Below are positions 1 through 8,755 of a stretch of 64,000 bases of DNA, in pieces; positions within the stretch are counted from its first letter, which is position 1, and every line of letters begins with the position of its first letter. The DNA is from Flavobacterium aquicola. GTDB taxonomy: Bacteria; Bacteroidota; Bacteroidia; Flavobacteriales; Flavobacteriaceae. The DNA lies in the NCBI RefSeq assembly GCF_003385115.1, contig NZ_QUNI01000005.1, forward strand, positions 314,446 to 378,445, written 5' to 3'. A program made the position numbers and the translations under genes. The notes under the pieces are model-generated. The model did no database searches and was not told the origin of the DNA. It was given only the letters and a program-made list of their open reading frames with translations.

Positions 1-2063
1 AATTCTGCAGGGCGAACAACTGCCATACCAATTTCAATAATCATTCGGCCTTCAAGAATGTCTATTGCCGACATCGTTTGCCCCAATCCAACTCGGACGT
101 AAAAAGCCTGATCTGGTTTGGCTCCAGCCAATGCTCCGGCTCTCCACTGCAAAATCAAAAAGTTTTCGATCATTGCGCGTACTCGTACCCATGTGTTGGC
201 ATCATTAGGTTCAAATACAAATTGTTCGGTTGCTTTTTTAATGGATTCTTCTGCCATATTAAAGAAACGTCTCACGGGCACATATCTCCATTCGTTGTCG
301 TTTCCGGCAAGTGTTCTTGATCCCCAGACTAGAATTCCTTTTCCTGTAAACGTGCGTATTGCATTTATAGATTTTCCTGCTACGGTATCCACGTTCAATC
401 CATCTTGTATATTATTAGTGATTTTTACGGTAGGGCTGATAACATAGTTCAAGCTGACATTGGCTGGTGCTTTCCACACGCCTCGATCACCATCTACTCT
501 TGCATAAATTCCTGCTATGGCAGAACTCGGTGGAAGCGTTATTGAAAGATTAGAAATTTCGGCAAGTATTTTATTGTAGGTGGCATTGTCAAGCCCTGTG
601 ATGTCTCCTAAAAATCGGCCATTCATGGCACCGTTATTTTTATCGTTTGGTTTTGCAGCTGTAACAGTTGCAGTAATTGCATCAATACGGGATATAATGG
701 GCGCAAAAAGATCAATATCAAAAGTGATAGCAGCTGGCAGGCCAAGGATAGAGGCGGGCGATGTGAAATGCAAAATTTTTGGAACTTCAGAAAGTACGGT
801 AGTAACTCCTGCTGCTCCCTTAATATTAGCAGTTATTTTTACTGAGGTATTTGCTGTTTTTGCCTTGCCTAATAAATCTGCCAAATTGGTTTTAACGCTT
901 TCAATTTTATTAGGCAGTTCAAAAAGATCAGTAAGATTTTTTAAAGCTGCGGTAATAGCATCTCTGGTTACTTGGTCTTCCTCATCAGAAGCTATTGCGG
1001 CTTTTGCAGCTTTTTTAATTTTTTCTTTTTCTCCAATAAGATTGGTTAAATCTAAAGTCAGTGTTTCTAATAGAGGTATAAAGAGAGTGTTTTTTGCCAC
1101 CGAAAAATCTCCTGCTGCTGCATTATCAAAACCGGTTGGTGATTCAATAAAGCTCAAAACTGCTGCAATGCTTCCTGTTAGATTATCATTTGTGACAGGT
1201 ACAGTTTTTAATTTGCTTATTAATGGTGTAATTGCGGCTTTTGAACTTGCTAAATCGCTTAATACTGTTGACATGGCGTCAGGAGCAGGCGAGGTAAAGT
1301 GATTAATTTTAATATCGCTTGCATTATATCTATAATCCAAAATTGTCTCTAAATGCGGATAGTAAGCAGCTCCATACTTTAGAGTATCTTTTTCTGAACT
1401 AATAACGCCTCTCAAATCATCAACGTTTGTATCTGTAGGGCTGGAAGCATCGTAGCTAAGTGTATCAATAATTGTAAATCGATCCTGCAATTTTTTGCAT
1501 TGGTTCAAAGCATCATTATATAATCCATAAAAATCAGTTTTAGTAATACTCGTTACCTGAGTGGCATCAGGAAAAAGGATAAGTGTTGGTTCATCCATTT
1601 TTTCTAATTCAAGCAGACCCTTTTTTAATTGGCTGCTATCATTTATGGATGTTACTTTTGTATCAGCGTCATCTAAATCATCGCCATAACGGCCAACTGA
1701 TATAATGTAACACGGGCCGCCACCATTTGCAAAAAACAGCTGCATCGAATAATACATCAAAAAAGGCTGTCTGCTGGACGGTTGGTTTACAATAACAGAT
1801 CGTGTTGTAGTGCCATTATCAACTACATCATTGACAGTTACGCTAATAGTAGTTTCCGGCTTTGCAGCACCAAAAAATTTTTCATAGTCAAGCAAGGACG
1901 TAATTCTTGTTGGAACTAGTTTTAAATCTCCTTTAATCTTGTTGGTTGCTTTCTCCGTATATCCTATAAATGCAGGAATAGCTGTTTCAACTTGCGCTAC
2001 TGAAGGTGGAAATTTTACAATTTCCTCAATGTAAACGCCGGGTGTTTTGTAAGTAGTTGCCAT
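1..2063 (-). CDS. Contractile tail sheath protein (eCIS/phage-like), 3' end beyond window
   Basis: Sheath subunit of a contractile injection apparatus. The frame opens at ATG 2063 and stays open for 687 codons to the window edge. The N-terminus (MATTYKTPGVYIEEI) and the last visible stretch (GMAVVRPAEF) are hallmarks of phage/eCIS sheaths, so probably only about 20 C-terminal residues are missing. The core domains are interrupted by a long, mostly helical Ala/Lys/Thr-rich insertion, roughly residues 255-435, bounded by two similar motifs, HFTSPAP (255) and HFTSPAS (432). Typical eCIS sheaths are much shorter than this one, and the insertion probably projects on the outer surface (inference). 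It is third in a minus-strand operon after a DUF4255 gene and a 281-residue gene. A phage or T6SS-like origin is possible, but the DUF4255 neighbour favours an eCIS. Confidence 0.88.
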   Translation of the reverse strand, partial: MATTYKTPGVYIEEIVKFPPSVAQVETAIPAFIGYTEKATNKIKGDLKLVPTRITSLLDYEKFFGAAKPETTISVTVNDVVDNGTTTRSVIVNQPSSRQPFLMYYSMQLFFANGGGPCYIISVGRYGDDLDDADTKVTSINDSSQLKKGLLELEKMDEPTLILFPDATQVTSITKTDFYGLYNDALNQCKKLQDRFTIIDTLSYDASSPTDTNVDDLRGVISSEKDTLKYGAAYYPHLETILDYRYNASDIKINHFTSPAPDAMSTVLSDLASSKAAITPLISKLKTVPVTNDNLTGSIAAVLSFIESPTGFDNAAAGDFSVAKNTLFIPLLETLTLDLTNLIGEKEKIKKAAKAAIASDEEDQVTRDAITAALKNLTDLFELPNKIESVKTNLADLLGKAKTANTSVKITANIKGAAGVTTVLSEVPKILHFTSPASILGLPAAITFDIDLFAPIISRIDAITATVTAAKPNDKNNGAMNGRFLGDITGLDNATYNKILAEISNLSITLPPSSAIAGIYARVDGDRGVWKAPANVSLNYVISPTVKITNNIQDGLNVDTVAGKSINAIRTFTGKGILVWGSRTLAGNDNEWRYVPVRRFFNMAEESIKKATEQFVFEPNDANTWVRVRAMIENFLILQWRAGALAGAKPDQAFYVRVGLGQTMSAIDILEGRMIIEIGMAVVRPAE

Positions 2064-2083
2064 AGTCGTCTTTTTTTAAAGTA

Positions 2084-2929
2084 TTATATAAATATTTCAG
2101 AATAAAATTTGCTCGCTTTTTTTGTAATCGATTTTACGGTAGGATTGGGATATTGTCCGGCTGGCGCCGAAGGTGTAAAATCTGTTGAGGGATCTATTTC
2201 TACAAAACCGGAATTAGTGAGAGGTTTTGCAGAATTGGTTTCCAGAGTTATCGGTGTTTTTTTATTGATGTATCTCCAAAAAGTTTTTCTGTTATCAAAA
2301 TGAATTTTAAAATTAAGTTCAGGCGTTTTCAATTTGCCTGAAGGTGTCAAAACACTATTAGCAGGAGAATCCCCAGTCATTACTATTGATAGTATGCCAA
2401 AAAGACCTTTGGATTCAGTAAATGCAAGGGATGACAGCAAATTTTCTGATGTCTTTTGTGAGACCGAAAAGTCATTTGAGATAAAGATGGAATCGTCAAT
2501 TTTGGGGATATATTTAAAAGTAACTGGCTCTGTAGCTGGTCTTACATTACTGAAATAAAATAATTTTGTGTTAGAAAACTCCAAATCAGTATAATTTTCA
2601 AACTGATAATCTTTGGTTCTCATTGTAAAATCCAATTTTAAGTCTGCAGGTATATTTACAAATGGATCAGCAGTATCCGATTCATTAATTTTGGTGTAAA
2701 TACTAAAACCTTTTTTGTTTTTTTTATATAACAATTTAAGATTTTTCAATACCGTGACTGTTTCCATAGTTGGGTTAATTTCAATAAAGGAGTCGTGATT
2801 GTATTTGGATAACATTTTTATTTTATTATCATCAGCCATGGCATCAAAAGCCGTTTCTCCCTCATTAAGGAAATACCCATGCAAAATGGTGGCCTCAAAA
2901 AGCAGCGAATAGGATCCTAAAAAACTCAT
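2084..2929 (-). CDS. Hypothetical protein of the contractile injection operon
   Basis: 281 residues with no domain I can name confidently. It is predicted soluble, mixed alpha/beta and rich in Phe, Thr and Lys, with no signal peptide or membrane segment. Its start ATG overlaps the stop of the DUF4255 gene upstream by 4 bases (2926-2929), so the two are translationally coupled. The sheath gene begins only 20 bases downstream. Position between the cap-like DUF4255 gene and the sheath suggests a structural or assembly role in the injection apparatus, for instance a tail-completion or accessory protein. That is inference from context only. Confidence 0.75.
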   Translation of the reverse strand: MSFLGSYSLLFEATILHGYFLNEGETAFDAMADDNKIKMLSKYNHDSFIEINPTMETVTVLKNLKLLYKKNKKGFSIYTKINESDTADPFVNIPADLKLDFTMRTKDYQFENYTDLEFSNTKLFYFSNVRPATEPVTFKYIPKIDDSIFISNDFSVSQKTSENLLSSLAFTESKGLFGILSIVMTGDSPANSVLTPSGKLKTPELNFKIHFDNRKTFWRYINKKTPITLETNSAKPLTNSGFVEIDPSTDFTPSAPAGQYPNPTVKSITKKASKFYSEIFI

Positions 2930-3525
2930 GGCTGTATTTTTGATTGTGTTGCAGCACCTATTTGATTAAGAAGATCACGTTCTCCCTGCGAAATATTTCT
3001 TTCGATCTGGATCATGCTCACTTTGTATAATGCTGATGGTAATTGCCTTCCACCAAGCGTTCCCCAGATATAATTGAGTTCTTCAAAAGTGGGAGTGTAA
3101 AGTTCAACCGTAAAACAAAAATTGTCAACATCGCTCATTGCAGCGGCATTTCTGTCAAAAACAGTATTGGATTGATTGAAGAGTTTTTTACCCTGAAAAA
3201 ACTCTATTATTTTAGATATGTCTTTGAGTGACTTGCTGTAAGTGCTTCTATTTGCAGAAAAAAGTAAAAATAAATTGAGATTAATAACAGAATTTCTATA
3301 GACTATTTTATTGTTCTCATAGTAATGATTAGGAATGTTTTTCAGAGTTGCTTCTTCCTGAAGATTTAAAAGGGTCAGCGCCACTTTGTCTACTAATGTT
3401 GCAATATTTTCAGTTTGTGATTCCGGCAGCCCAATATTTTCAACAATAACCGATTTGGTTAATCCGCATTCTAGTAAATAAGAGTTGACTTGTTCCGTGA
3501 TTATCTGTATAACTTCAAACAACAT
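2926..3525 (-). CDS. DUF4255 (Pvc16-like) tail cap protein of contractile injection system
   Basis: 199 residues. The N-terminus (MLFEVIQIITEQVNSYLLE) and the segment NSVINLNLFLLFSANRSTY around residues 77-95 match the DUF4255 family, whose members (Pvc16/Afp16-like) terminate the sheath-tube at the distal end in extracellular contractile injection systems. It is the first gene of the visible operon and overlaps the next gene by 4 bases. No signal peptide, as expected for particles assembled in the cytoplasm. Assignment rests on recognising the family and on the sheath gene close by; the rest of the system lies to the left of the window. Confidence 0.82.
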   Translation of the reverse strand: MLFEVIQIITEQVNSYLLECGLTKSVIVENIGLPESQTENIATLVDKVALTLLNLQEEATLKNIPNHYYENNKIVYRNSVINLNLFLLFSANRSTYSKSLKDISKIIEFFQGKKLFNQSNTVFDRNAAAMSDVDNFCFTVELYTPTFEELNYIWGTLGGRQLPSALYKVSMIQIERNISQGERDLLNQIGAATQSKIQP

Positions 3526-3965
3526 AAGGGTAATTGGTTTTAATTATAATTCTTAATATTCAGTGAGACAAATCACGGATGATTTTGATGCTAAAAATTC
3601 ATTATGATAAATTCAAAAAAATGATGTTCTATAATTTCAATATGTATGACAAAGCATTTTCTGAAGCTGTTTTTGCCGAAAGTCTGGGCAGCAGCTTCGA
3701 TAGGTTTAGTGTGTTAAAATATTTTAACTTACTGATTTAGAGGCTCAAACCTACAACTATTTTAAAAATTCAAAATGCGTATAATTACCTGTTTTTTACA
3801 TGTAACAAACTAGTTTTTAGTGTTTTATTTATTTTTTGTTTCTTTTTCAGCCTAAAAAAAATTGTTTGGATATTAAAAAATGACAAATTGTAACTTTTAC
3901 AGGTGCTAACTGCCTTTTTATTTTAAAATTTCTTACTTTCGCACCTCGATTAAGAAAAGGATAAA
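3526..3965. other. Intergenic region between injection operon and ileS
   Basis: 440 bases between divergent genes. It should hold the minus-strand promoter of the injection operon and the ileS promoter; for ileS a near-consensus -7 box TACTTTCG lies at 3934-3941, 25 bases before the start. A short open frame with plausible codon use, 3579-3740 (+, 53 codons), ends in FDRFSVLKYFNLLI and may be a gene remnant. The rest is AT-rich with nothing else recognisable. Confidence 0.5.
3579..3740 (+). CDS. Short ORF of unknown significance, possible gene remnant
   Basis: 53 codons from ATG to TAG. The second half uses ordinary codons for this genome (AFSEAVFAESLGSSFDRF), unlike the AT-rich noncoding sequence around it, which hints at a real small gene or the tail of a degraded one. 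There is no recognised domain, no clear promoter and no partner on the same strand. Confidence 0.25.
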   Translation: MILMLKIHYDKFKKMMFYNFNMYDKAFSEAVFAESLGSSFDRFSVLKYFNLLI

Positions 3966-6900
3966 ATGAGCACAAAATTTACTGAATACAAAGGACTTGA
4001 CTTGCCTACAGTGGCATCCGAAGTGCTGGATTTTTGGAAGAAAGAAAATATATTTGAAAAGAGCGTAACTACCCGTGAAGGTGCTGAACCGTTTGTGTTT
4101 TTTGAGGGGCCGCCTTCGGCAAATGGATTACCTGGAATACACCACGTGATGGCACGTGCGATTAAAGATATTTTTTGCAGATATAAAACTCAAAAAGGAT
4201 TCCAAGTAAAGCGTAAAGCGGGTTGGGATACTCACGGACTGCCTGTGGAATTGGGTACTGAAAAAGAATTAGGAATCACCAAAGAAGATATTGGGAAAAA
4301 AATAACCGTAGAGGAATATAACGAAGCGTGCAAGAAAACCGTAATGCGTTATACCGATGTGTGGAATGACCTGACCGAAAAAATGGGATATTGGGTAGAT
4401 ATGGAAGATCCATATGTGACTTACAAATCCAAATACATGGAATCGGTTTGGTGGTTACTGAAACAAATCTACAATAAGGATTTGATGTACAAAGGCTACA
4501 CAATCCAGCCGTATTCGCCAAAAGCGGGAACTGGATTGTCTTCTCACGAAGTAAATCAGCCGGGAAGTTACCGTGATGTTACTGATACTACGATTGTGGC
4601 TCAATTCAAAGCGTTGAACGATACATTGCCTTCATTTCTTCAGGGATTTGGAGATATTCACATCTTGGCTTGGACGACAACTCCTTGGACATTACCATCA
4701 AATACCGCTTTGACAGTTGGTCCAAAAATCGACTATGTTTTGGTTGAAACTTTCAATCAATATACTTTCCGACCTGTTAAAGTAATTTTGGCCAAAAATT
4801 TGGTTGGAAAGCAATTCGGGAAAGGATTTTTTGCAAGTACTGAAGCTTCTGATTTTGAAAATTTCAAAGAAGGAGATAAGAAAATTCCTTATCAGATTTT
4901 AGCGGAAGCTAAAGGAGCTGATCTGGTTGGAATCCGTTACGAACAATTACTTCCATTTGTGTTACCATATCAAAATCCGGAAAATGCTTTTAGAGTAATT
5001 TCGGGAGATTTTGTGACTACCGAAGATGGAACTGGAATTGTACATACAGCTCCTACTTTTGGTGCTGATGATGCCAAAGTAGCCAAAGAAGCTGTTCCGG
5101 AAGTACCGCCAATGTTAGTTTTAGATGAAAACGGAACTCCGGTTCCATTAGTAAATCTGCAGGGGAAATTCATTGACGGATTGGGAACATATTCTGGAAA
5201 ATACGTTAAAAACGAATACTATACAGCTGCAGACGGTCCTGCACCAGAACGTTCTGTAGATGTTGAAATTGCAATTCAGTTAAAAGAAGAAAATAAAGCA
5301 TTCAAAGTAGAAAAATATGTGCACAGTTATCCGCACTGCTGGAGAACTGATACGCCTATTTTATATTATCCTCTAGATTCTTGGTTTATAAAAATCACCG
5401 AGGTTAGAGACAGAATGTTCGACCTTAACGAAAGCATTAACTGGAAACCAAAAGCAACCGGAGAAGGACGTTTTGGAAATTGGCTGAAAAATGCTAATGA
5501 CTGGAATTTATCGCGCTCCCGTTATTGGGGAATTCCATTGCCAATCTGGAGAAACGAAGAAGGGACAGAAGAAATGTTAATCGGTTCTGTCGAAGAATTA
5601 TACAGCGAAATCGAAAAATCAATTGCTGCAGGTTTCCAAAAAGAAAACCCTTTCAAAGGTTTTGAAATTGGAAATATGGACGAATCAAACTATGATTTGA
5701 TTGATCTGCATAAAAATGTAGTTGATCAGATTACATTAGTTTCGGCATCTGGAAAACCAATGAAACGTGAGTCTGATTTGATAGACGTTTGGTTCGATTC
5801 TGGAGCAATGCCTTATGCACAATGGCATTATCCGTTTGAAAACAAAGACAAAATTGATGATAACAAAGATTTTCCAGCGAATTTCATTGCCGAAGGTGTA
5901 GATCAGACTCGTGGATGGTTTTATACTTTACACGCAATTGGTACGTTAGTATTTGATAAAATCGCTTATAAAAATGTAGTTTCAAATGGTTTGGTTCTAG
6001 ACAAAAACGGACAAAAAATGTCTAAACGTCTAGGAAATGCAGCCGATCCTTTTGAAACATTAAAAGAATATGGTCCTGATGCTACGCGCTGGTACATGAT
6101 TTCGAATGCGAATCCTTGGGATAACCTAAAATTCGATTTAGAAGGAATTGCTGAGGTACGCCGTAAATTCTTTGGAACATTATATAATACGTATTCGTTC
6201 TTTAGTCTTTATGCAAATATTGACGGATTTAAATATGAAGAAGCTGAAATTCCGGTAAACGAAAGACCTGAAATCGATCAATGGATTATATCCGAATTGA
6301 ATACATTAATAAAAACAGTTGATGAGTCGTATGCCGATTATGAACCTACAAAAGCTGCTCGCGCGATATCCGAATTTGTGCAGGAGAATTTAAGTAACTG
6401 GTACGTTCGTTTATGTCGCCGCCGTTTCTGGAAAGGGGAATATGCACAAGATAAAATTGCTGCTTATCAGACGCTTTATACCTGCTTGGTCAGCATTAGT
6501 AAACTAAGTGCACCAATAGCTCCGTTCTTTATGGACGCACTTTACAAAGACCTGACAAAAGCTGCTGAAACAGAAAATTTTGAGTCGGTACATCTAGCTC
6601 AATTCCCGGTTTCAGTTGAAAAGTATGTTAATAAAATGTTAGAGAGCAAAATGCAGAAAGCGCAGACCATCTCTTCCCTTGTTTTATCACTGCGAAAAAA
6701 GGAAATGATTAAGGTACGCCAGCCACTGCAAAAGGTAATGATTCCAGTACTTGACGAGAGTCAGAGGCAAGAAATTGAGGCCGTTTCAGACCTGATAAAA
6801 GCAGAGGTAAACGTCAAAGAAATAGTGCTTTTAGACGACGCTTCGGGTATTTTAATCAAGCAGATTAAGCCTAATTTTAAAGCTTTGGGACCACGCTTCG

Positions 6901-7376
6901 GAAAAGATATGGGATTGATTTCCAAAGAGATACAGAATTTATCTGCAGAACAAATCGCACAATTCGATAAAGAAGGCACGCTAGCCATTGTTATTGCTGG
7001 AAATAGTGTAATTTTATCACTAGAAGATGTGGAAATATCGTCGCAGGACATCGAGGGTTGGCTGGTTGCCAATTCAAACGGAATAACAGTTGCGCTGGAT
7101 ATTACAATTTCTCCCGAGCTGAAACAAGAAGGAATTGCGAGAGAATTGGTAAACAGAATTCAAAACATCCGTAAAGATGCAGGATTTGAGGTTACGGATA
7201 AAATTAAAGTTCATTTGCAAAATAATGATACTTTGGAAACAGCAGTAAAAGCCAATGAAGACTATATAAAATCAGAAACACTGACAGAAAGTCTTGTTTT
7301 TGAGGAAGTTATAGCTAACGGCACGGAAATTGACTTTGATGGAATAACAACAAGTATAATAATTACAAAAAATTAG
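3966..7376 (+). CDS. ileS: Isoleucyl-tRNA synthetase, type 2, with GXHH signature
   Basis: Charges tRNA-Ile with isoleucine in the cytoplasm (class I synthetase). At 1136 residues it has the length of type 2, eukaryote-like IleRS rather than the roughly 940 of type 1. The KMSKR loop is present (K684-R688, GQKMSKRLGN), as are the editing-domain region (about 200-480) and the tRNA-binding C-terminal domain starting near PEIDQWIISEL. The HXGH signature is replaced by G57-I58-H59-H60 within PPSANGLPGIHH, so the first and third positions are swapped. This GXHH form has been described in a subset of type 2 enzymes and linked to mupirocin hyper-resistance. The start follows an A-rich leader downstream of a plausible promoter. 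The dksA-like gene begins four bases after the stop, suggesting cotranscription. Confidence 0.97.
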   Translation: MSTKFTEYKGLDLPTVASEVLDFWKKENIFEKSVTTREGAEPFVFFEGPPSANGLPGIHHVMARAIKDIFCRYKTQKGFQVKRKAGWDTHGLPVELGTEKELGITKEDIGKKITVEEYNEACKKTVMRYTDVWNDLTEKMGYWVDMEDPYVTYKSKYMESVWWLLKQIYNKDLMYKGYTIQPYSPKAGTGLSSHEVNQPGSYRDVTDTTIVAQFKALNDTLPSFLQGFGDIHILAWTTTPWTLPSNTALTVGPKIDYVLVETFNQYTFRPVKVILAKNLVGKQFGKGFFASTEASDFENFKEGDKKIPYQILAEAKGADLVGIRYEQLLPFVLPYQNPENAFRVISGDFVTTEDGTGIVHTAPTFGADDAKVAKEAVPEVPPMLVLDENGTPVPLVNLQGKFIDGLGTYSGKYVKNEYYTAADGPAPERSVDVEIAIQLKEENKAFKVEKYVHSYPHCWRTDTPILYYPLDSWFIKITEVRDRMFDLNESINWKPKATGEGRFGNWLKNANDWNLSRSRYWGIPLPIWRNEEGTEEMLIGSVEELYSEIEKSIAAGFQKENPFKGFEIGNMDESNYDLIDLHKNVVDQITLVSASGKPMKRESDLIDVWFDSGAMPYAQWHYPFENKDKIDDNKDFPANFIAEGVDQTRGWFYTLHAIGTLVFDKIAYKNVVSNGLVLDKNGQKMSKRLGNAADPFETLKEYGPDATRWYMISNANPWDNLKFDLEGIAEVRRKFFGTLYNTYSFFSLYANIDGFKYEEAEIPVNERPEIDQWIISELNTLIKTVDESYADYEPTKAARAISEFVQENLSNWYVRLCRRRFWKGEYAQDKIAAYQTLYTCLVSISKLSAPIAPFFMDALYKDLTKAAETENFESVHLAQFPVSVEKYVNKMLESKMQKAQTISSLVLSLRKKEMIKVRQPLQKVMIPVLDESQRQEIEAVSDLIKAEVNVKEIVLLDDASGILIKQIKPNFKALGPRFGKDMGLISKEIQNLSAEQIAQFDKEGTLAIVIAGNSVILSLEDVEISSQDIEGWLVANSNGITVALDITISPELKQEGIARELVNRIQNIRKDAGFEVTDKIKVHLQNNDTLETAVKANEDYIKSETLTESLVFEEVIANGTEIDFDGITTSIIITKN

Positions 7377-7380
7377 TATT

Positions 7381-7761
7381 ATGGTAGATGAAGTTGCAAG
7401 ATACTCTGACGCTGATTTAGCAGAGTTTAAGGAAATCATTCAGAATAAAATCGTAAAGGCTCAGGCTGATTTAGATTTGATTAAGAGCGCCTACATGAAT
7501 GACCTTAACAACGGTACGGATGATACATCTCCCACGTTTAAAGCATTTGAAGAAGGCAGCGAAATCATGTCAAAAGAAGCTAACTCACAGCTTGCAATCC
7601 GTCAGGAAAAGTTTATACGAGATTTGAAGAGTGCATTATTTAGAGTAGAAAACAAGACGTACGGTGTCTGCAGAGTTACCGGAAAATTAATTGGAAAAGA
7701 AAGACTGAAAATTGTTCCTCACGCTACAATGAGCATCGAGGCAAAAAATCTTCAAAGATAA
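7381..7761 (+). CDS. TraR/DksA-family protein with degenerate zinc finger
   Basis: 126 residues. An N-terminal helical hairpin (about residues 8-75) is followed by a segment shaped like the DksA zinc-finger region (YGVCRVTGKLIGKERL). DksA-like proteins act in the secondary channel of RNA polymerase. Here only one of the four canonical cysteines remains: the CxxC positions read CRVT, and the second pair is replaced around VPHAT. Loss of zinc is therefore likely; the fold may persist without it, as in other Bacteroidota members. The gene follows ileS by 4 bases and precedes an intrinsic terminator, so ileS and this gene form a two-gene unit. Confidence 0.85.
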   Translation: MVDEVARYSDADLAEFKEIIQNKIVKAQADLDLIKSAYMNDLNNGTDDTSPTFKAFEEGSEIMSKEANSQLAIRQEKFIRDLKSALFRVENKTYGVCRVTGKLIGKERLKIVPHATMSIEAKNLQR

Positions 7762-7784
7762 AAGTCTTTTATCCCACAATAATT

Positions 7785-7811
7785 AACGCTCCTTTTGGAG
7801 CGTTTTTTTTT
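7785..7811 (+). terminator. Intrinsic terminator after the ileS-dksA-like unit
   Basis: Perfect 8-bp stem AACGCTCC/GGAGCGTT with a TTTT loop, followed by a run of T. Confidence 0.93.
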
Positions 7812-7849
7812 CTTAATTTACTACTTTTACGCCGTTAAAATTTTTATAG

Positions 7850-8455
7850 ATGTCATTAGTCAAAGCATACTTTCTGATTGTTCTTATATTATTAGTAGAT
7901 CAGGTCTCTAAAATATATGTAAAAACCAATTTTATTTTAGGAGAAGAAGTCCATGTCTTCAATTGGTTCCAAATTCATTTTATCGAAAATGAAGGAATGG
8001 CCTGGGGGACAAAAATACCAGGAGAATACGGAAAATTAATCCTAACTGTTTTTAGGCTTTTTGCTGTAACAGGAATTGGATATTGGCTGTGGGATGCTGT
8101 TGAAAGAAAAAGAAGTTCTAATTATCTTATTGTTGCTATTGCTTTGATATTTGCCGGTGCATTAGGAAATATTATAGATTCTGTGTTTTACGGCGTTATA
8201 TTTGATGACAGCCATCAGCAGATGGCTACTATATTTTCAGACAATCCTTATGGTACTTGGTTAAACGGACAGGTTGTAGATATGTTTTATTTTCCTTTTG
8301 TAAGAGACTATCCGATGCCGGAATGGGTTCCTTATTTTGGCGGGCGTAATTTTACTTTTTTTAACGCCATCTTCAATGTAGCCGATATGGCTATATCTAC
8401 AGGTGTTGGAATTTTAATAGTTTTTAATAAAAAAGCATTTCATAAAAATCATTAA
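7850..8455 (+). CDS. lspA: Lipoprotein signal peptidase (signal peptidase II)
   Basis: Inner-membrane aspartyl protease that removes the signal peptide of lipoproteins after diacylglyceryl transfer. At 201 residues it is longer than the roughly 165 of E. coli, with an extra periplasmic segment around residues 112-150, as seen in Bacteroidota. Four hydrophobic segments are visible. Conserved motifs: LVDQVSK near the N-terminus, NEGMAWG, and the two catalytic aspartates in GNIIDS and FNVADM. The start lies 38 bases after the upstream terminator with a near-consensus TACTTTTA box before it, so it probably has its own promoter. The several lipoproteins in this window are potential substrates. Confidence 0.95.
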   Translation: MSLVKAYFLIVLILLVDQVSKIYVKTNFILGEEVHVFNWFQIHFIENEGMAWGTKIPGEYGKLILTVFRLFAVTGIGYWLWDAVERKRSSNYLIVAIALIFAGALGNIIDSVFYGVIFDDSHQQMATIFSDNPYGTWLNGQVVDMFYFPFVRDYPMPEWVPYFGGRNFTFFNAIFNVADMAISTGVGILIVFNKKAFHKNH

Positions 8456-8475
8456 TATTTTATTTAAAAAAAAAG

Positions 8476-8509
8476 AAAGAGGCTGGCCTATTTACGGGCA
8501 GCCTCTTTT
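8476..8509. terminator. Bidirectional terminator between lspA and the small lipoprotein gene
   Basis: Stem AAAGAGGCTG/CAGCCTCTTT flanked by T-rich tails on both strands; it serves the converging lspA and 65-residue lipoprotein genes. Confidence 0.88.
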
Positions 8510-8513
8510 CGTT

Positions 8514-8711
8514 TTATTTATTATGGCCGGGAGCATGATTTTTGGCGCTTTTTTGACCGGATACTTTTTTTGCTTGTCCTGGAGGAATCTTTTTTGTTTT
8601 GGTGGTACTGTGGTTTTTTGAGCCAACATTGACACTGCAGTTCGTTAATGTAATAGCGAATAGTGCAATCAGGATTTGTGTTGTAAATCTTGGAGTTTTA
8701 AATAATTTCAT
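8514..8711 (-). CDS. Small lipoprotein with PPGQAKK-type tail
   Basis: 65 residues. Hydrophobic signal segment with lipobox LTNC (Cys25), then a very basic mature part of about 40 residues with the motifs PPGQAKK, GQKSAK and APGHNK. Short lipoproteins with this PPGQAKK...APG pattern are common in Flavobacteriia and are sometimes labelled 'quinol oxidase subunit 4', a name I do not consider supported. It is likely anchored in the periplasmic or outer membrane leaflet. The gene stands alone and ends at the terminator shared with lspA. Function unknown. Confidence 0.75.
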   Translation of the reverse strand: MKLFKTPRFTTQILIALFAITLTNCSVNVGSKNHSTTKTKKIPPGQAKKVSGQKSAKNHAPGHNK

Positions 8712-8755
8712 AATTAAATAGTAGGTTTTATAAGGGCAAAAATACGTCTTATAAA

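Noticed and set aside
580..1302. 240-codon plus-strand open frame in the left part
   Set aside because: It is the antisense of the sheath gene's Ala/Thr-rich insertion; the minus frame has clear sheath motifs and a proper start.
8514..8711. 'Quinol oxidase subunit 4' label for the small lipoprotein
   Set aside because: A 40-residue hydrophilic lipoprotein has no oxidase features, and no other oxidase gene is near.
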